Positions 1 to 11,757 of a stretch of 64,000 bases of DNA are shown here, piece after piece. The position numbers were made by a program, and so were the translations under genes. The DNA is from Blastocystis sp. Blastoise (taxonomy: Eukaryota; Sar; Bigyra; Opalinata; Blastocystidae), in contig JBBPEB010000015.1 in NCBI GenBank assembly GCA_039096225.1, positions 372,001 to 436,000 of the forward strand, written 5' to 3'. Within the stretch, counting starts at the first letter, position 1. Every line of letters begins with the position of its first letter. Under the pieces are notes generated by a model. It was not told the DNA's origin. It did no database searches and worked only from the letters and a program-made list of their open reading frames with translations.

Positions 1-116
1 TAAATTATGTTTCTATCAAGCCATTATCATATAAGATGAATCAGTTTATGAACAATTTAATCTCAAACAATATAAAACAAGGACAATTTTCCACATTTTT
101 CAATTCAAATTCATAA
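1..116 (+). CDS. 3' end of an unidentified gene (partial)
   Basis: A frame is open from the window edge (first full codon at base 3) to a TAA at 114-116. It gives about 37 residues rich in Asn, Ser and Phe, including KMNQFMNNLISNN and ending in FFNSNS. A T-rich stretch typical of 3' flanks here follows at once. The frame is short and AT-rich, so it could be chance. No family is recognisable. Confidence 0.4.
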   Translation, partial: NYVSIKPLSYKMNQFMNNLISNNIKQGQFSTFFNSNS

Positions 117-564
117 CTTTTTTTCTTCTTCTCTTTATATTGTTTATTTTTATTTTCTTATTTTTCTAACTTATATCACTTAGAATACGTCTTGTCTATT
201 TATCATAACTCAATAAATATTTGTTATTTACTTCTCTTTAAGTTCTGTTTTCTTTTGTTTCTGATTAATAGTCAAAGGACGCACTGTCTCAAGTTTCTCA
301 TAAACACAAATGTTTTACTAAATAACCATGATTCTCATTATACTTGCCTGTATAATTTATAAATAATCAGTCTAATCTTGTGAGAACAAAAATTTTCATT
401 GATGAAAACACAAAAATACTTGATTAATCATTGGTCTATTTTAATACTGTCATTTTCTGAGGAGTGTCGTCATTTCTTATTGTTTACGTGAAGAGAAGAA
501 AGTTTCACAATTTTGAAACAATTTACATTGTTTATAATTTAATTCATGAATCCATGCTGTAATC
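117..564. other. intergenic region
   Basis: No coding frame or RNA gene is visible. The first 130 bases are pyrimidine-rich (runs of T and CTT), the rest is mixed AT-rich sequence before the ATG at 565. Confidence 0.6.
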
Positions 565-2502
565 ATGGATCAAAGAGTATATACACAAACATCCGAGGAA
601 TTACTTCCTGTACAGATTATTTGTAGTTATATATTTCATATATTGTACTTAATATCTGGGATCTTCTTAGGATTGTTTTCTATGACATTTCTCGACGCTG
701 CTTATTTTTTGATATCTTGTATTGTAGTGATCATCATTAGCTATGAAGTCTTAACTTTAGTACTTGGCTTATTTATTGAAGAGATTAATACAACAATTAG
801 GTATTTTTGCTTTTATTTTATTTATTCTTAAAATTTAACATAATTATAAATACTTATAATTCTTCTGTTTCATCTATTGAGATAGTTTTCTTATCATGAT
901 ATATATATTATATAGTATTTCTTTTTTATTGAGTATTGTACTTGGTGTGATCAATGGCTTTATTTCTTTTTATAAATATTTATATGGAACATTTTGGCTA
1001 GGTGTATCGAATGGATTCTTTTTAGCATGGGTGTTAAATGACTTTATATTTAGTTATTTCATACAAAATTATATTCTTACTGCATTGTATATTATTCTAT
1101 TCAATCGATTTTTATTTATTTTTATTATTTTTATCAACTATTATTAAGTTTTCATTCTCTATTTTCTTCAGTTTCATTGTTCTTTGTTCATCTGCGTGTA
1201 TATTTCTCCAATTTCTCAACTCTGAAATTATTAAACTAACAATGTTTTCGGTTTTTGGAACATTTCTCACAGTCATGTAAATATGAGATTATAGATATAT
1301 GTTTTTTAATTATTTTTAATTACTTTTTGAATCTATTCTCTATTAGTTAGTTATATCACATATTTCTTTATACTTAATATATAAATAGGTCTCTTGGTTT
1401 CTTCTTTGGTCATTGTCGTATGATCTTCATCTTTACACCGATTTCAGATCATTCATTTACCCTCTATGTATATATATATATATATTTATGTTTATATATA
1501 TACTGAATGTTATTTTTATATGTTTTTATTCATATTTACTTGAATTCTTTTTCTTATTACATATTTAATAGTTTTAATTTGTATTCATTATTCTCTATAC
1601 ATTCGGATATATTTGCTTATTTTTTATTCTCCTTATTCTTTCTATTTACCTTCATCGTTATATCTATCGTCATAACAGAATTCGAAGAAAGTATATTTAT
1701 ATATCAATTATATTCATTTATATATATATTAATTATAGTCATCATTATATATATAATTATATATTAATAATTTTATATATATTAATCATATTCATCATTA
1801 TATATATATTAATCATATTCTTCATTAAATTCCTATAATTTATGAATAACTATTTACATATATATATATAGCCATTCTACATTAGAATACCTGGCGCCTT
1901 CTTCGTCACGTTCTCAATTATCTAGTTTCTCTTTTGGTCATTTTTCATTTCGTACACATTTACCTTCATTATTTCCTTATTTTGCAGGTATTCAACATAT
2001 TGAGCTTCAAGAATGTGATTCTCGTGGAAATATCTTCAGTTTAAATCATTCTCCATTTTATATTGATAGTAGTATTTTTGATAGTGATGAAGAAGATAGT
2101 AATGGTCCATATCGACCTGTAGAACCTGGATTATTAGGTTTATATCGAAAGAAACAAGAAGTTCAACAAGAAGAATCCTCTGTAACTATTAATATCCCGC
2201 GGTTATCAAGTAATAATAGTGTGGCTAGTACATCTACAACAACAACTACTACTGCTACTAGTTATATATCTGCGAATCAACCTCTTAAAATAGGTCATCA
2301 CCCTATGGGAAGTACAAGCAGTCTTCCTCCTCATTCAAAACCTTCTCTTGTTTCTGTTCTTTCTCCTCCTCATTCCATTCCTAACCCCTTAACTATTGAT
2401 ACATATAATACTATAGGATCGGATAAATGTCCTACAACTACTTCTAATGGAAGAAAACGATATAAATCTTTATTTGAACAAGAAGTCCTATCAGATAATT
2501 AA
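565..2502 (+). CDS. multi-pass membrane protein with a cytosolic Ser/Thr-rich tail
   Basis: Several exons are joined by short introns. The first exon (565 to about 800) starts MDQRVYTQTSEELLPV and holds two hydrophobic segments. Further exons near 918-1030, 1149-1276 and 1389-1473 each encode hydrophobic segments with Gly/Phe pairs such as NGFFLAW and SLGFFFGH. A possible exon lies near 1572-1690. The last exon (about 1872-2502) is soluble: an acidic patch (DSDEEDSNGPY), then a Ser/Thr/Pro-rich tail with a run of threonines, ending LFEQEVLSDN. The join of exon 1149-1276 to 1389 through the split codon AT|G is clean; the joins before 1872 are not settled. The repeated two-helix, Gly-rich layout is loosely like TMEM198/DUF4203 proteins, but that is only a suggestion. 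The function is unknown. Confidence 0.6.
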
Positions 2503-3127
2503 AAGAATATATGTATTATCACAGATTATTCTTTCTTTGTCGATTTTATATTATCATCATTTATTGATTTATATATATTATGTTATATATGTATCCTGTA
2601 TATATGAGCTATACAATATATACATATTTTCTTCATAATTATAATTATTATACATGAACTATATTTTCCTTCTATTAATTAATATCACTTGTAACTACTG
2701 CGCACTGTTGATCACTTTTTCATGATTTCACTCTTTCTGTTTTCTTTTCAATATTTTTATGAAAATTTTCTTTTTTGTTTCTTTCCTATTTTTTTTATAT
2801 GTAATCTTTCTTTTCCACTTTTTTTATGTGTTATTTTAGGTCTTCTCTTTGTCTTTTTTTATATTTTTCTTAAGGTCCTTTTGTCTTAACGCTTTTGCAT
2901 ATATTTTTTCATTTTGTCTTTCTTGTTTGTTTTTTTGTTTTTTGGAATTAAATACTTTGTTTATTTTACAACAATATTTTCAATTGTATTTAGATAGAAC
3001 TGTAACACTAAGGAGAAAATAATATGAAGAAATTAAAATATAAACTAGAGTAGATACTGTCCACAACATTTGAAGAAGTAAAATTAATGTAAGAACTAAT
3101 ATATACTAATCCACAAATGAAAGTTAA
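2503..3127. other. intergenic region, T-rich then A-rich
   Basis: This is the 3' flank of the membrane-protein gene. It is strongly T-rich to about 2950, then mixed. No gene is visible. It ends at TAA (3125-3127), which matches the TAA on the far side of the next element. Confidence 0.6.
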
Positions 3128-3172
3128 CACTCCTTTCAAAAACCCAAGAATTTTCAAAAACCCAAGAATTTC
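3128..3172 (+). repeat. left terminal inverted repeat
   Basis: Left arm of the perfect 45-bp inverted repeat, with an internal tandem duplication centred on AAAAACCCAAGAA. Confidence 0.85.
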
Positions 3173-4617
3173 TAAAAAAATCGTTGTTTTTGACTGAAAA
3201 ATGGCTTGTTTTCAATGCTTTATTTTGTTATGCATAATCTTATATTAATTGTAAACTCATTTAAATAATCATAGATATCTATATGACTCTATATGAAATG
3301 CTATTTTTACATTACTTCCCTTAATTAGATATATGACCTATTTTTTGAGCACAATATCTGACCTCATAATTATGTATATAGCATCTTTCACATATCGAGT
3401 GTATTGTATTAAAATATAAAGTATATTTTATTCACTTGGAAGAATAGAAAAAACTTGAAGATTTACTTGTTTTGTTTTTTTCATAAAAATTAAATTTTCA
3501 AAAAGAATATGATTAATATATAAAAGATGATATGTGACAAAATAAGAAAACAATATTTTTAATGTTATTTATTGAATAATTGTTGAATGAGAAGAGTTTG
3601 TTTTTTTATCTTTTTTTAACTTTTTTATACTTATAATTTAATTTCATTAGTTTATGTTAAATTGACAATAAATACTATTGTAGGATTATTTAAAAAATAT
3701 ATTTTAAAGATTCAATTAAGAAACAATAGGGTCAGTTTTGTTAATTTAGCTTTCAACAATTTTTTTTTTATCAAGATATTTCTTATTACACATTTGCTGT
3801 GTCTATACAGTTATGCACCTTCTTTCCCTTTTTCCTGTATATTTTCTAATTCTCAAATATTAAACAAACAGAATCTAAACTCGTTTCTAAAGATACCCAA
3901 AATTTGCCAATATATGCCTCCTTAAATCTTTTAAAAGAGTTACTCATTGTTTAGTTTCGTACAAATAAATATAAAATAATTCGCTAATTCGCTTTTGCTT
4001 TTCAATATTCTTGTTTAACCAATTGTTAAGTGTTGTCGAACAAATCGGCTAATAATCAGCTTTTGTATTTATAGACTAGACGAGATATTATATATTATTT
4101 TACTACTCTTAATACTCTATTTATCTATGTTATTCCTAAATTATATATTTTAATTCTTTTCAAGATATATTTATGTAAAATTCATTCCGATTCTCGTTTG
4201 TTTCATCTTATTATCATAGAATAAAAACATTCTACTTTATATGTAGCATAGAAACATTGTTGAGAATCCATAAAAGCTATTTTTAAATAATGGTCACTAA
4301 AGTAAAGACACTTAAACCACACATTTGGTTTATACTAAAAAATAGCTATTTATTTTGTAAACTCAAACCTTAATCCATAATAAAAATAATTACAACACAC
4401 TACCTGTTATAATGAATGATATGTTATGTCAATAGTCTATGACGAAATTTCATCATATTTTCAACAAAATGTTGAACAGCACTGTATATAAACGATATCT
4501 TTTTCATAAAACTTGTAGTAAGTATCAAAGTAGATTATATGCATTTATTATGCCATAAAAACGTAAATAGCAATAAATAAAGTCATTAATAAACTTAAAA
4601 AAAAGGGTGTTTTTCGC

Positions 4618-4662
4618 GAAATTCTTGGGTTTTTGAAAATTCTTGGGTTTTTGAAAGGAGTG
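4618..4662 (-). repeat. right terminal inverted repeat
   Basis: Exact reverse complement of 3128-3172. The outer end GGAGTG abuts TAA. Confidence 0.85.
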
Positions 4663-4965
4663 TAAAATAATTAGAGCAAAACAAATAATAAATAGAATTA
4701 ATTTTATTAAATAAAGAAAGAATTAGTATATTCATGATATGAAAAGAAGGAAACAATGTATAAGGATAGAAAAGTGAAAAAGGAAAATGAAAAAAAAAAT
4801 AAAGCAAATAGATATAAATACGATGATAATGTTACAATAAAAAAAAGATAGAGTTGAAAAATATAATTATTTCTTCTAAGGAAATATATAGGAATAAAAT
4901 AATATTATGGTGAGAAAATCGAATAGAAAACGGAAAGAGATAGCAATTATAGATATAAAAAGTTT
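4663..4965. other. intergenic spacer
   Basis: A-rich spacer between the inverted-repeat element and the 3' end of the kinase gene. No gene is visible. Confidence 0.6.
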
Positions 4966-5704
4966 TTAATTCAATTTATAAAGTCTGTCAATAGCATCTT
5001 TACCTTTAAATGAACGGAAATAGGGCTATATATATTATATTATTATTTATAAATATTACATTAAATATATTAATAACTTTAATAGTATAATAAATAATAT
5101 ATAAATATAATATGAATATAAAAATGGATAACATACATGTTGTAGAGCTCGAAGAGGAGTATATTCGACTTCTCGTTCTGTTTGAAGCAATAAATGAAGT
5201 AGATGAAGACGAGATACGTCACGTAATAATGCTTTATTCCCATATATATTCAACGACTCGAGACGCTTCTATAGAAATAATTATATATAGAATATATAAA
5301 GCATATATATAAAGTATAGAATATAAAATATTTAAAAAAAGTTTTAAAAAGTTGAACAGATAATTATATATATATATATATATATATGTACAGAGAATAT
5401 TTTATCCATGCATTTTCTGGCACTTCTATCACTAGTTTCATAAACACACATTTCGCGGTATATAAGCCGCCTACATTCAAGATTAAGATCCTCATCCGTC
5501 TATAGAAATAATAATAATTACTATTATTATATATATATAGAATATAATATTTAAACATCATTCTATAGAAATAGTAGTTAGTATATATATATATATAACT
5601 ATATATATATATACAATTAAACGATTATTCTTCTTAATCATAATTATTTGTCGTGGTGAACAGGAATAAAGATCTCGATGACCTAACATCATCTAAAGAA
5701 AATT

Positions 5705-5746
<42 letters not shown>

Positions 5747-5785
5747 TTCCATCATTAAAACACCTACACTCCACATATCATATTG

Positions 5786-5849
<64 letters not shown>

Positions 5850-7337
5850 TATACATAAGTATATTCATAATCTTTTCCATGTTCAATAACTCCTGGAGGT
5901 GCGTAAACCGCGGTTATCTCGTCATTTGATGGAGCTTTATAAGGATATAAATAAGGAGTTGAATTTGTATATAAAGCACTACCCCAATCAATCTATATAT
6001 AAATATATAATTTATGTTAATACAAATAAGTGATTAAGAATAATAATAATAATAATAAGAATAAGAATAATAATAATAATAAATAATATATACCAAAGTG
6101 ATTTTGAATATATCTTTATCTTTAGATATACATATATTTTCTGGTTTAATATCTCTATGAATAACCTTATGATTCTGTATATAATTTAATATATGAAATA
6201 ATTGGTAAAAGATCGACTTGAAAATAAAATCAGACTCCTGTAAAGCATACCAAAAAGATGAGGGTTGTATAATTCCATTACTATTCTTATAAATAGAATT
6301 ATAAAGTGATTCTCCCTCATATTTGTATATTAACCACGGGATATAGAGAAGATGATCTGGTCTTAATGTACTATAATATATATAGTTATAAAGTATGATA
6401 TATATATAGATATACTGATAATTAATATTAATGCCAACTTGTTCGATATAACATTGTTGTAGTCTATATATAAAATATATAACATATATAACATATATAA
6501 TATATACCTTGTTATTCCTGGATAATTTAAATATAATCCAAAGAACAATTCTCGTCGAGCAGTAATTAACTTATCTATACCTTTTTCCTATATATTAATA
6601 TACATATACATAAACTTTTATAAACAGAATACAAAATTATTATAAATAATAAAAACATGAAAATGAAATAATATATAAATATAGTATATATATACAACAG
6701 AGATTCTCTTAAGAACATAATAGTCTTTATCTTCATTATTTGTTGATTGACCTAACCAGACATGACCAAATTTCCCTCCTGCAAAAGCATCTTCAGAAAT
6801 ATTGAAAATATTTGTTGATATATCACAATGATTACGTAAATCTTCTATTATTTCATCTATATATATAATTATTATTATACATATATATAATATAAATATG
6901 AATAATTAAGGTAATTATTGAAAAACATACCGAAGGCATCATTATCATATCGAACAAACACAAGATCGCAATTATGAGTTCTCTATAGAAATAAATAAAT
7001 ATAATTCATAAATTCATAGATTATATACATTTGCTCCTACTACAATAGCTTGAGACCCTCTTAAATTTGAAGGAGATTCATCTTCCAGCTCATCTTCATC
7101 ATCATGAAGATTATTAGCAGAACCTGTAGACAAAGATAATGCTAATGAATCATCATCAATCTTTCGAATTAATCTGTATCTATCTTCACTTCCAATAGAT
7201 ACTCCCCTTAGATCTGAGGAAAGAGGACGAATTAAAATTTCTTGACTAGATTGAAGTGCAACTTCCTTTGAATCTTCAGCTGAACAGAAAAGAATGAGTT
7301 GAAGAATCAAAAACAACCAAAGGAATGTCTTCTTCAT
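4966..7337 (-). CDS. Ser/Thr protein kinase with N-terminal signal peptide
   Basis: The start at 7337 gives a textbook signal peptide (MKKTFLWLFLILQLILFCSA). About 100 residues of acidic linker follow. The kinase domain is spread over roughly nine exons. Visible motifs in order: Gly-rich loop GGKFGHVWLG (near 6780), VAIK-type lysine in VLKRI, helix-C Glu in ARRELFF, catalytic loop HRDIKPEN (near 6150), DWG in place of DFG (IDWGSALY, near 5985), a PPE-like PPG, and the lobe-F DMWSVGVLMME (near 5770). The final exon (about 4966-5022) restores the canonical end: RALQH joined to PYFRSFKGKD, stop TAA at 4966-4968. All catalytic residues are present, so the enzyme should be active. The DWG variant is known from CK2 and some plastid-type kinases. 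The signal peptide implies a secretory-pathway or surface location, which is unusual; no later membrane segment is obvious. Confidence 0.82.
5709..5849. repeat. (TA)n and (AAT)n microsatellites in kinase introns
   Basis: A pure TA run at about 5709-5745 and an AAT run at about 5790-5849 fill two adjacent introns of the kinase gene. Confidence 0.85.
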
Positions 7338-7790
7338 CCTTGATAGAATCCATTCATGTATAAAACACATTCTTTTAAACAAAGAATAAATAAAAAAAGA
7401 AGAATCTACACAGTCCCACAGATCTTCTCTCTATACACAGTTATTTTTCGATATTTTCATTCAGAGTTGGACTGGCTTCTACACGCCGTTATTTACCCAA
7501 TAAGAATCCCACCATTTTTCTATAAACAAGAGAATCTATCAATTCTAACTAGATCACCCTAAATTCCCACGAAAATATTTTTCAATGTTTTTTTGACGCT
7601 AAAGAATTTGGTTCGACCAATACTATTGGCTAAAAAGCTGTTTACCAATAGAATACTATAAAAAAAGAAAAACCAATAAACAATAGAGAAATATATAATT
7701 ATCATGGAAACAATCACTAAACAGAATTTTTATATTTTTTGCCATAAAAAGTTATATTTATATAATACTCTCTAAGGACACCATAATAAA
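7338..7790. promoter_or_regulatory. divergent promoter region with clustered CCAAT boxes
   Basis: This region separates the kinase (-) and eS12 (+) starts. CCAAT occurs at 7617-7621, 7645-7649 and 7673-7677, and ATTGG at 7625-7629. The first pair forms a palindrome, CCAATA-C-TATTGG. Another CCAAT lies near 7499. These boxes sit 115-175 bp before the eS12 ATG, the distance seen at several other genes here. CCAAT is the known site of the NF-Y/HAP complex; binding is inferred. Confidence 0.5.
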
Positions 7791-8243
7791 ATGGCTGAGG
7801 AAGTTGCTAATACTACTCCTGTTACTGAACCCGTTGCTGAACCCGCTGCTGTTGCCGCCCCCGTCGAAGAACCTCTTGATACCATGAGTGCTCTTAAGAT
7901 CGTTCTTAAGAACGCTATGTTCCATGATGGTCTCCAACGTGGTCTCCGTGTAGCTGTCAAGGCTCTTGATAGAAAGGCTGCTCGTCTCTGTTGTTTAGCT
8001 GATGACTGTGATGAAGCTGCTTACAAGAGACTCGTTCAAGCTCTCTGTAAGGATAACAGTATCCCTCTCATTCAAGTTCCCGAAAGCAAGACTCTCGGTG
8101 AATGGTGCGGTCTCTGCAAGATCGATGCTGAAGGTAATGCCAGAAAGGTTGCTAAGTGCTCTTGCTGTGTTATTACTAACTTCGGTGAAGATTGTGCTGC
8201 TCTCGGTGTTGTTCTTAACTACATCAAAGAACACAGCAACTAA
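7791..8243 (+). CDS. RPS12: 40S ribosomal protein eS12
   Basis: An intronless 150-residue frame. After an Ala/Pro/Val-rich N-terminal extension (MAEEVANTTPVTEPV) comes the eS12 L7Ae-like core: ALKIVLKNAMFHDGLQRG, KALDRKAARLCCLADDCDE, NSIPLIQVPESKTLGEWCG and VAKCSCCVI, ending VLNYIKEHSN. Length and order match eukaryotic eS12, a small-subunit protein near the decoding-site beak. Codons are strongly biased (CTC, GTC, AAG) compared with neighbours, as expected for a very highly expressed gene. The ATG is preceded by a CCAAT-containing upstream region. Confidence 0.97.
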   Translation: MAEEVANTTPVTEPVAEPAAVAAPVEEPLDTMSALKIVLKNAMFHDGLQRGLRVAVKALDRKAARLCCLADDCDEAAYKRLVQALCKDNSIPLIQVPESKTLGEWCGLCKIDAEGNARKVAKCSCCVITNFGEDCAALGVVLNYIKEHSN

Positions 8244-8467
8244 ATTCATTGTAATTTGTTGAGATAGTTCAAAAATTTGTTTTGTTTTATTTTTTTTTTA
8301 TCAGTGTTAATTTCATTTTAATGCTAAACAACTTATTAAAAGCAGATTAATACAAAAATCATTATAGAATAGGTGTAAAAAAGAAAGAAAAATATTAAAA
8401 TAACTGATTCTTTCTGAAAAAACTTGTAAATACTTTTTTTTTGTTAAAAGAATAAAGCTGAGTAATA

Positions 8468-11400
8468 ATGAGTAAAAAAACTAAAGAGAAGATGAAAGAA
8501 AGGAAAGCTGAAGCAAAAGAACAAAAAAAACAAGAAGAAAAGAAACAAGTCAATAACATTAATGAGAAGAAAGAATCAAATAGCAAGGGGAATAGAAGAA
8601 AACAAGTAGAAGAGGAAGTGAAACCAAAGACATATAAGAAACATTCATATGAAGATACAAGTTCTGAGAATTGGAGTGTTCCAGAGAGATTACCTATTGA
8701 TGAAAGATTAGTCATTGGTATATATTTTATTTCTCTTCATATTTATATATATATGTATATTTCTAGGTTTGAATAATATGGGTAACACATGTTTTTTCGA
8801 TTCTCTTGTTCAAAATATAAATAACCTTGATTTAATGCATATCTATTACGATGATATTAATCCTCAATTATATGATCCAACATCTGTTACTATTGGTATC
8901 AATTCCTTTTTAAGACAAATGTTGAAATCAGATAGTATGATAATAATTTATATATATATATATATATTAATATTGTATTTAATTGTTTTTTTTTTTGTTA
9001 ATGTAGAAAGTCCCTTTTCTCCAAGACAATTATTTAGTTCAATTGCTAAGAAGAGTCCTCGTTTCCGTGGTTTCCATCAACAAGATGCTAATGTATATTT
9101 TTATGTCTATATATATAATAAAAGTAATTATTTATTTATTTCTTAGGAATTATTTACTTGTTTGATTGATTTATTAGATGAAGAAGCCAAGGAAGCTCTT
9201 AATATCGATAAGAAAACTACAATTCTTAATAGAGAAGGCATGTTTTTTTATTTATTATTATTATTATCAATATATTTTTTTATTATATTCACCACATAAC
9301 ATATAATGGCTTCAATTATTATATATATATATATATATAGAACGTACTCCTATTGAAAAAATCTTTGCAGGAGTGACGCAGTCAATTGTTATTTGTCAAA
9401 ATTGTTATAATCCTGTATGTTCTATTCAATACTCTATATTTATTACATTTTTATATTAGTATAATATCCTATTCTATGTTTTTTATCATGTTAATCATAA
9501 ATATGTTATTTTAATTATTATTTATTGTCTTCCTAATTATATAGTCAATTACTCATGTACCTACATTTGCATTAACCTTAACACTTCCTTCTCATGAACA
9601 ATATATGAGACAAGAAAATGAAAGTTTAAAAGCAAGAATGAATCGAATGATGAATATATGTAAAACAAAAATGAGAAATTCAAATCCTTTTAAATCAAAG
9701 AAAGATCAAGAGAACAAAGAGAATAATAACGAGAAAATAGAGAGTACTGAAGAGAAAGAAGAAGAAAAAACAATAGTTCCAGGATTGAAACCTTTAAAAG
9801 AAAGACAGGATATAAGGAAGAAAGCAATCTACCTTGTGAATAAAATGAATGATACATATCAAAAGAATAAAGGAAATCCTACAGATAGGAATACATTACA
9901 GAAGTTAAAAATGGCTTTAGATTATATTCGTGATGTAGCTATTGTTGATGAAGAGAAGAAGAAGAAACAGTATATTGTTGAAATAATTGAATGGAAAGAA
10001 GGCTATACTCAAGATATAGAAGAGAAAGAAGAAATAAAACCACAAATATCATCAGAGTCTTCTGTTAGCAGTGATGTTAATTCTATAAATAGTAATATAA
10101 ATGAAACTACTGTTTCTTCTGCAAACTCTGATAGTAATAATAGTAATAATACTGAAGATAATGCTAAGAGTATTAATAATATTAATGATATAAATAATAA
10201 TATTTCTACTGTCACAAGTTCTAATACTATAAATTCGACTATAACTACTACTACTACTACTACAACTTCAAAAGATATTCAATCAGATAGTTCTACCAAT
10301 ATTCTTAATAATGATACATTATTGGATGATTCACTTCAATCAAACAAGATATATTCTTGTGAACCTGAAGACACTTCGTCACCTAGTCCAGTATTACATG
10401 AAGAAAGAGAAATTCATATAGAAGAAGAATTGAAACCTTCTAGTTGTCTAGAAGACAAGAAAGAACAAATAAACGAAGATTCTAATGATAATAAAGATAT
10501 TAATGATAATAAAAATATTAATGATAATCAAGATATTAATGATAATAAAGACATTAATGATAATCAAGATAATCAACTTACAAAGGATACTAAAGCTACT
10601 GATAATAGTGATATTCCTGAAGATTCATCTATCTCAATAGAAGATAATAAAGACATAATTCAGTCCGTTTCTTCACAAGAAGAGAATAATGATATTCTTG
10701 AAGAACAAAAAATTGATGAACAAATAAAAACAGAGGAAAAAGAAGAAGAAGAGAAAGAAGAAGAAGAGAAAACTTCTTTATATGCTAATACTGATTCTAT
10801 GGATATAAAAATAAGTAAAAGAGATCAGATATATAAGGATTGTCATTTCCATGAGGCTGATCAAACTATTAATAGTGACGCAACACTCCATGAAGCTTTA
10901 CAGAAATATTTCTCAACAGAAACATTACTCACTGAAAATGGTATATAGTATTTTTAATTATTATTTTTTTATTATTCATTATTTAATATATATATATAAT
11001 TTATAGGAGTTGAATATATATGTTCTAAATGTTCAAATAAGAAAGTCAATAGAGATATATGGAAGAGAGCTACTATCGAATCATTACCAAATGTTCTTGT
11101 TATTCACTTCAAAGTATATATATATTTATATAAATATATTATTATAATAATGTATCGTCAATATATATTATATGAATATTTTTGTAGCGTTTTTACCAGA
11201 CATCTCGTGGATCTTATACTAAAAACACTGATTTTGTTAATTTCCCCATTTGTTTAGAAATGAAAGATTTTTGCATGGCATGTATGCATTAATTATATTA
11301 TTATATTTATTATATTTATTATATTTATTATATATATTATTTATTATATTTATTATTTATTATATATATTATATTGATTATATTGATTATATTTATTATA

Positions 11401-11757
11401 TTTATTATATTATCTTTCTCATAGCATTACAGAATGAAGACACATGGTACACTCTTTCAGGTGTAGTGAATCATTCGGGAAGTTTAAGTGGAGGGCATTA
11501 CACTTGTTATATTAAAGGAAGAGATGAACAGTATATATATACTATATATATTAATATTTTTTATACTCTTTTTTTTTTTTTTTTTACTATATAATTCATT
11601 TATTATGATTATTTTATCATATTTAATCTTTATATTTTATAGATGGTATTATATAAGTGATTCTTATGCTGCTCCTGCTACGGAAAAACAAGTTTTAAGT
11701 TCAGAAGCTTATATGCTCTTTTATGTAAGAAATACTCAAACGAACTTTGATAATTAA
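8468..11757 (+). CDS. ubiquitin carboxyl-terminal hydrolase (USP family, USP16/45-like)
   Basis: Cysteine protease that removes ubiquitin from proteins. The N-terminus is Lys/Glu-rich coiled coil (MSKKTKEKMKERKAEAKEQ). The Cys box GLNNMGNTCFFDSLVQN follows the first intron (near 8767). Then come HQQDANELF (joined across an intron at about 9093-9147), a Cys-x2-Cys zinc finger pair (ICQNCYNP near 9400; YICSKCSNKK near 11020), the RATIESLPNVLVIHFK-RF box, and the His box SGGHYTCYIKG (near 11490). The catalytic Asp is in WYYISDSYA, close to the end. Between the two zinc-finger halves, exon 9605-10940 adds about 440 residues of acidic and Asn/Asp/Ser/Thr-rich low-complexity sequence with NDNKDI-type repeats. 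Cys, His and Asp of the triad are all present. Confidence 0.92.
10480..10572 (+). repeat. coding minisatellite in the USP insert
   Basis: Tandem 15-bp units around ATTAATGATAATMAA encode repeated INDNKD/INDNQD peptides. They lie inside the long low-complexity insertion of the USP gene and keep its frame. Confidence 0.75.

Larger units (their letters stand above)
3128..4662. mobile_element. 1.5-kb non-autonomous DNA transposon candidate with 45-bp perfect TIRs
   Basis: Bases 3128-3172 are repeated exactly as the reverse complement at 4618-4662 (45 of 45). Each terminus starts CACTCC and contains two tandem copies of a unit built around TTTCAAAAACCCAAGAA. TAA directly flanks both outer ends (3125-3127 and 4663-4665), a plausible 3-bp target-site duplication. 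Perfect TIRs plus a 3-bp duplication are known for PIF/Harbinger (often TAA or TTA) and for CACTA elements, whose ends start CACT. No transposase frame is seen inside; the longest frame (about 3662-3925) lacks an ATG and looks random. The element would therefore depend on a transposase elsewhere. It lies between the 3' ends of two genes. Confidence 0.7.

Noticed and set aside
1038-1280. Separate small membrane protein gene
   Set aside because: It overlaps exons of the gene at 565-2502 and joins them in phase through AT|G; it is not independent.
3662-3925. 87-residue open frame inside the TIR element
   Set aside because: No ATG start, random composition, no transposase motif.
4595-4807. Minus-strand frame across the right TIR
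   Set aside because: It is an A/T-run artefact that reads straight through the inverted repeat.
5056-5253. Kinase C-terminus ending CYPFLYSYYIYILF
   Set aside because: This reads into an intron. Splicing GTATGT...ATATAG instead gives HPYFRSFKGKD, the canonical kinase end, at 4966.
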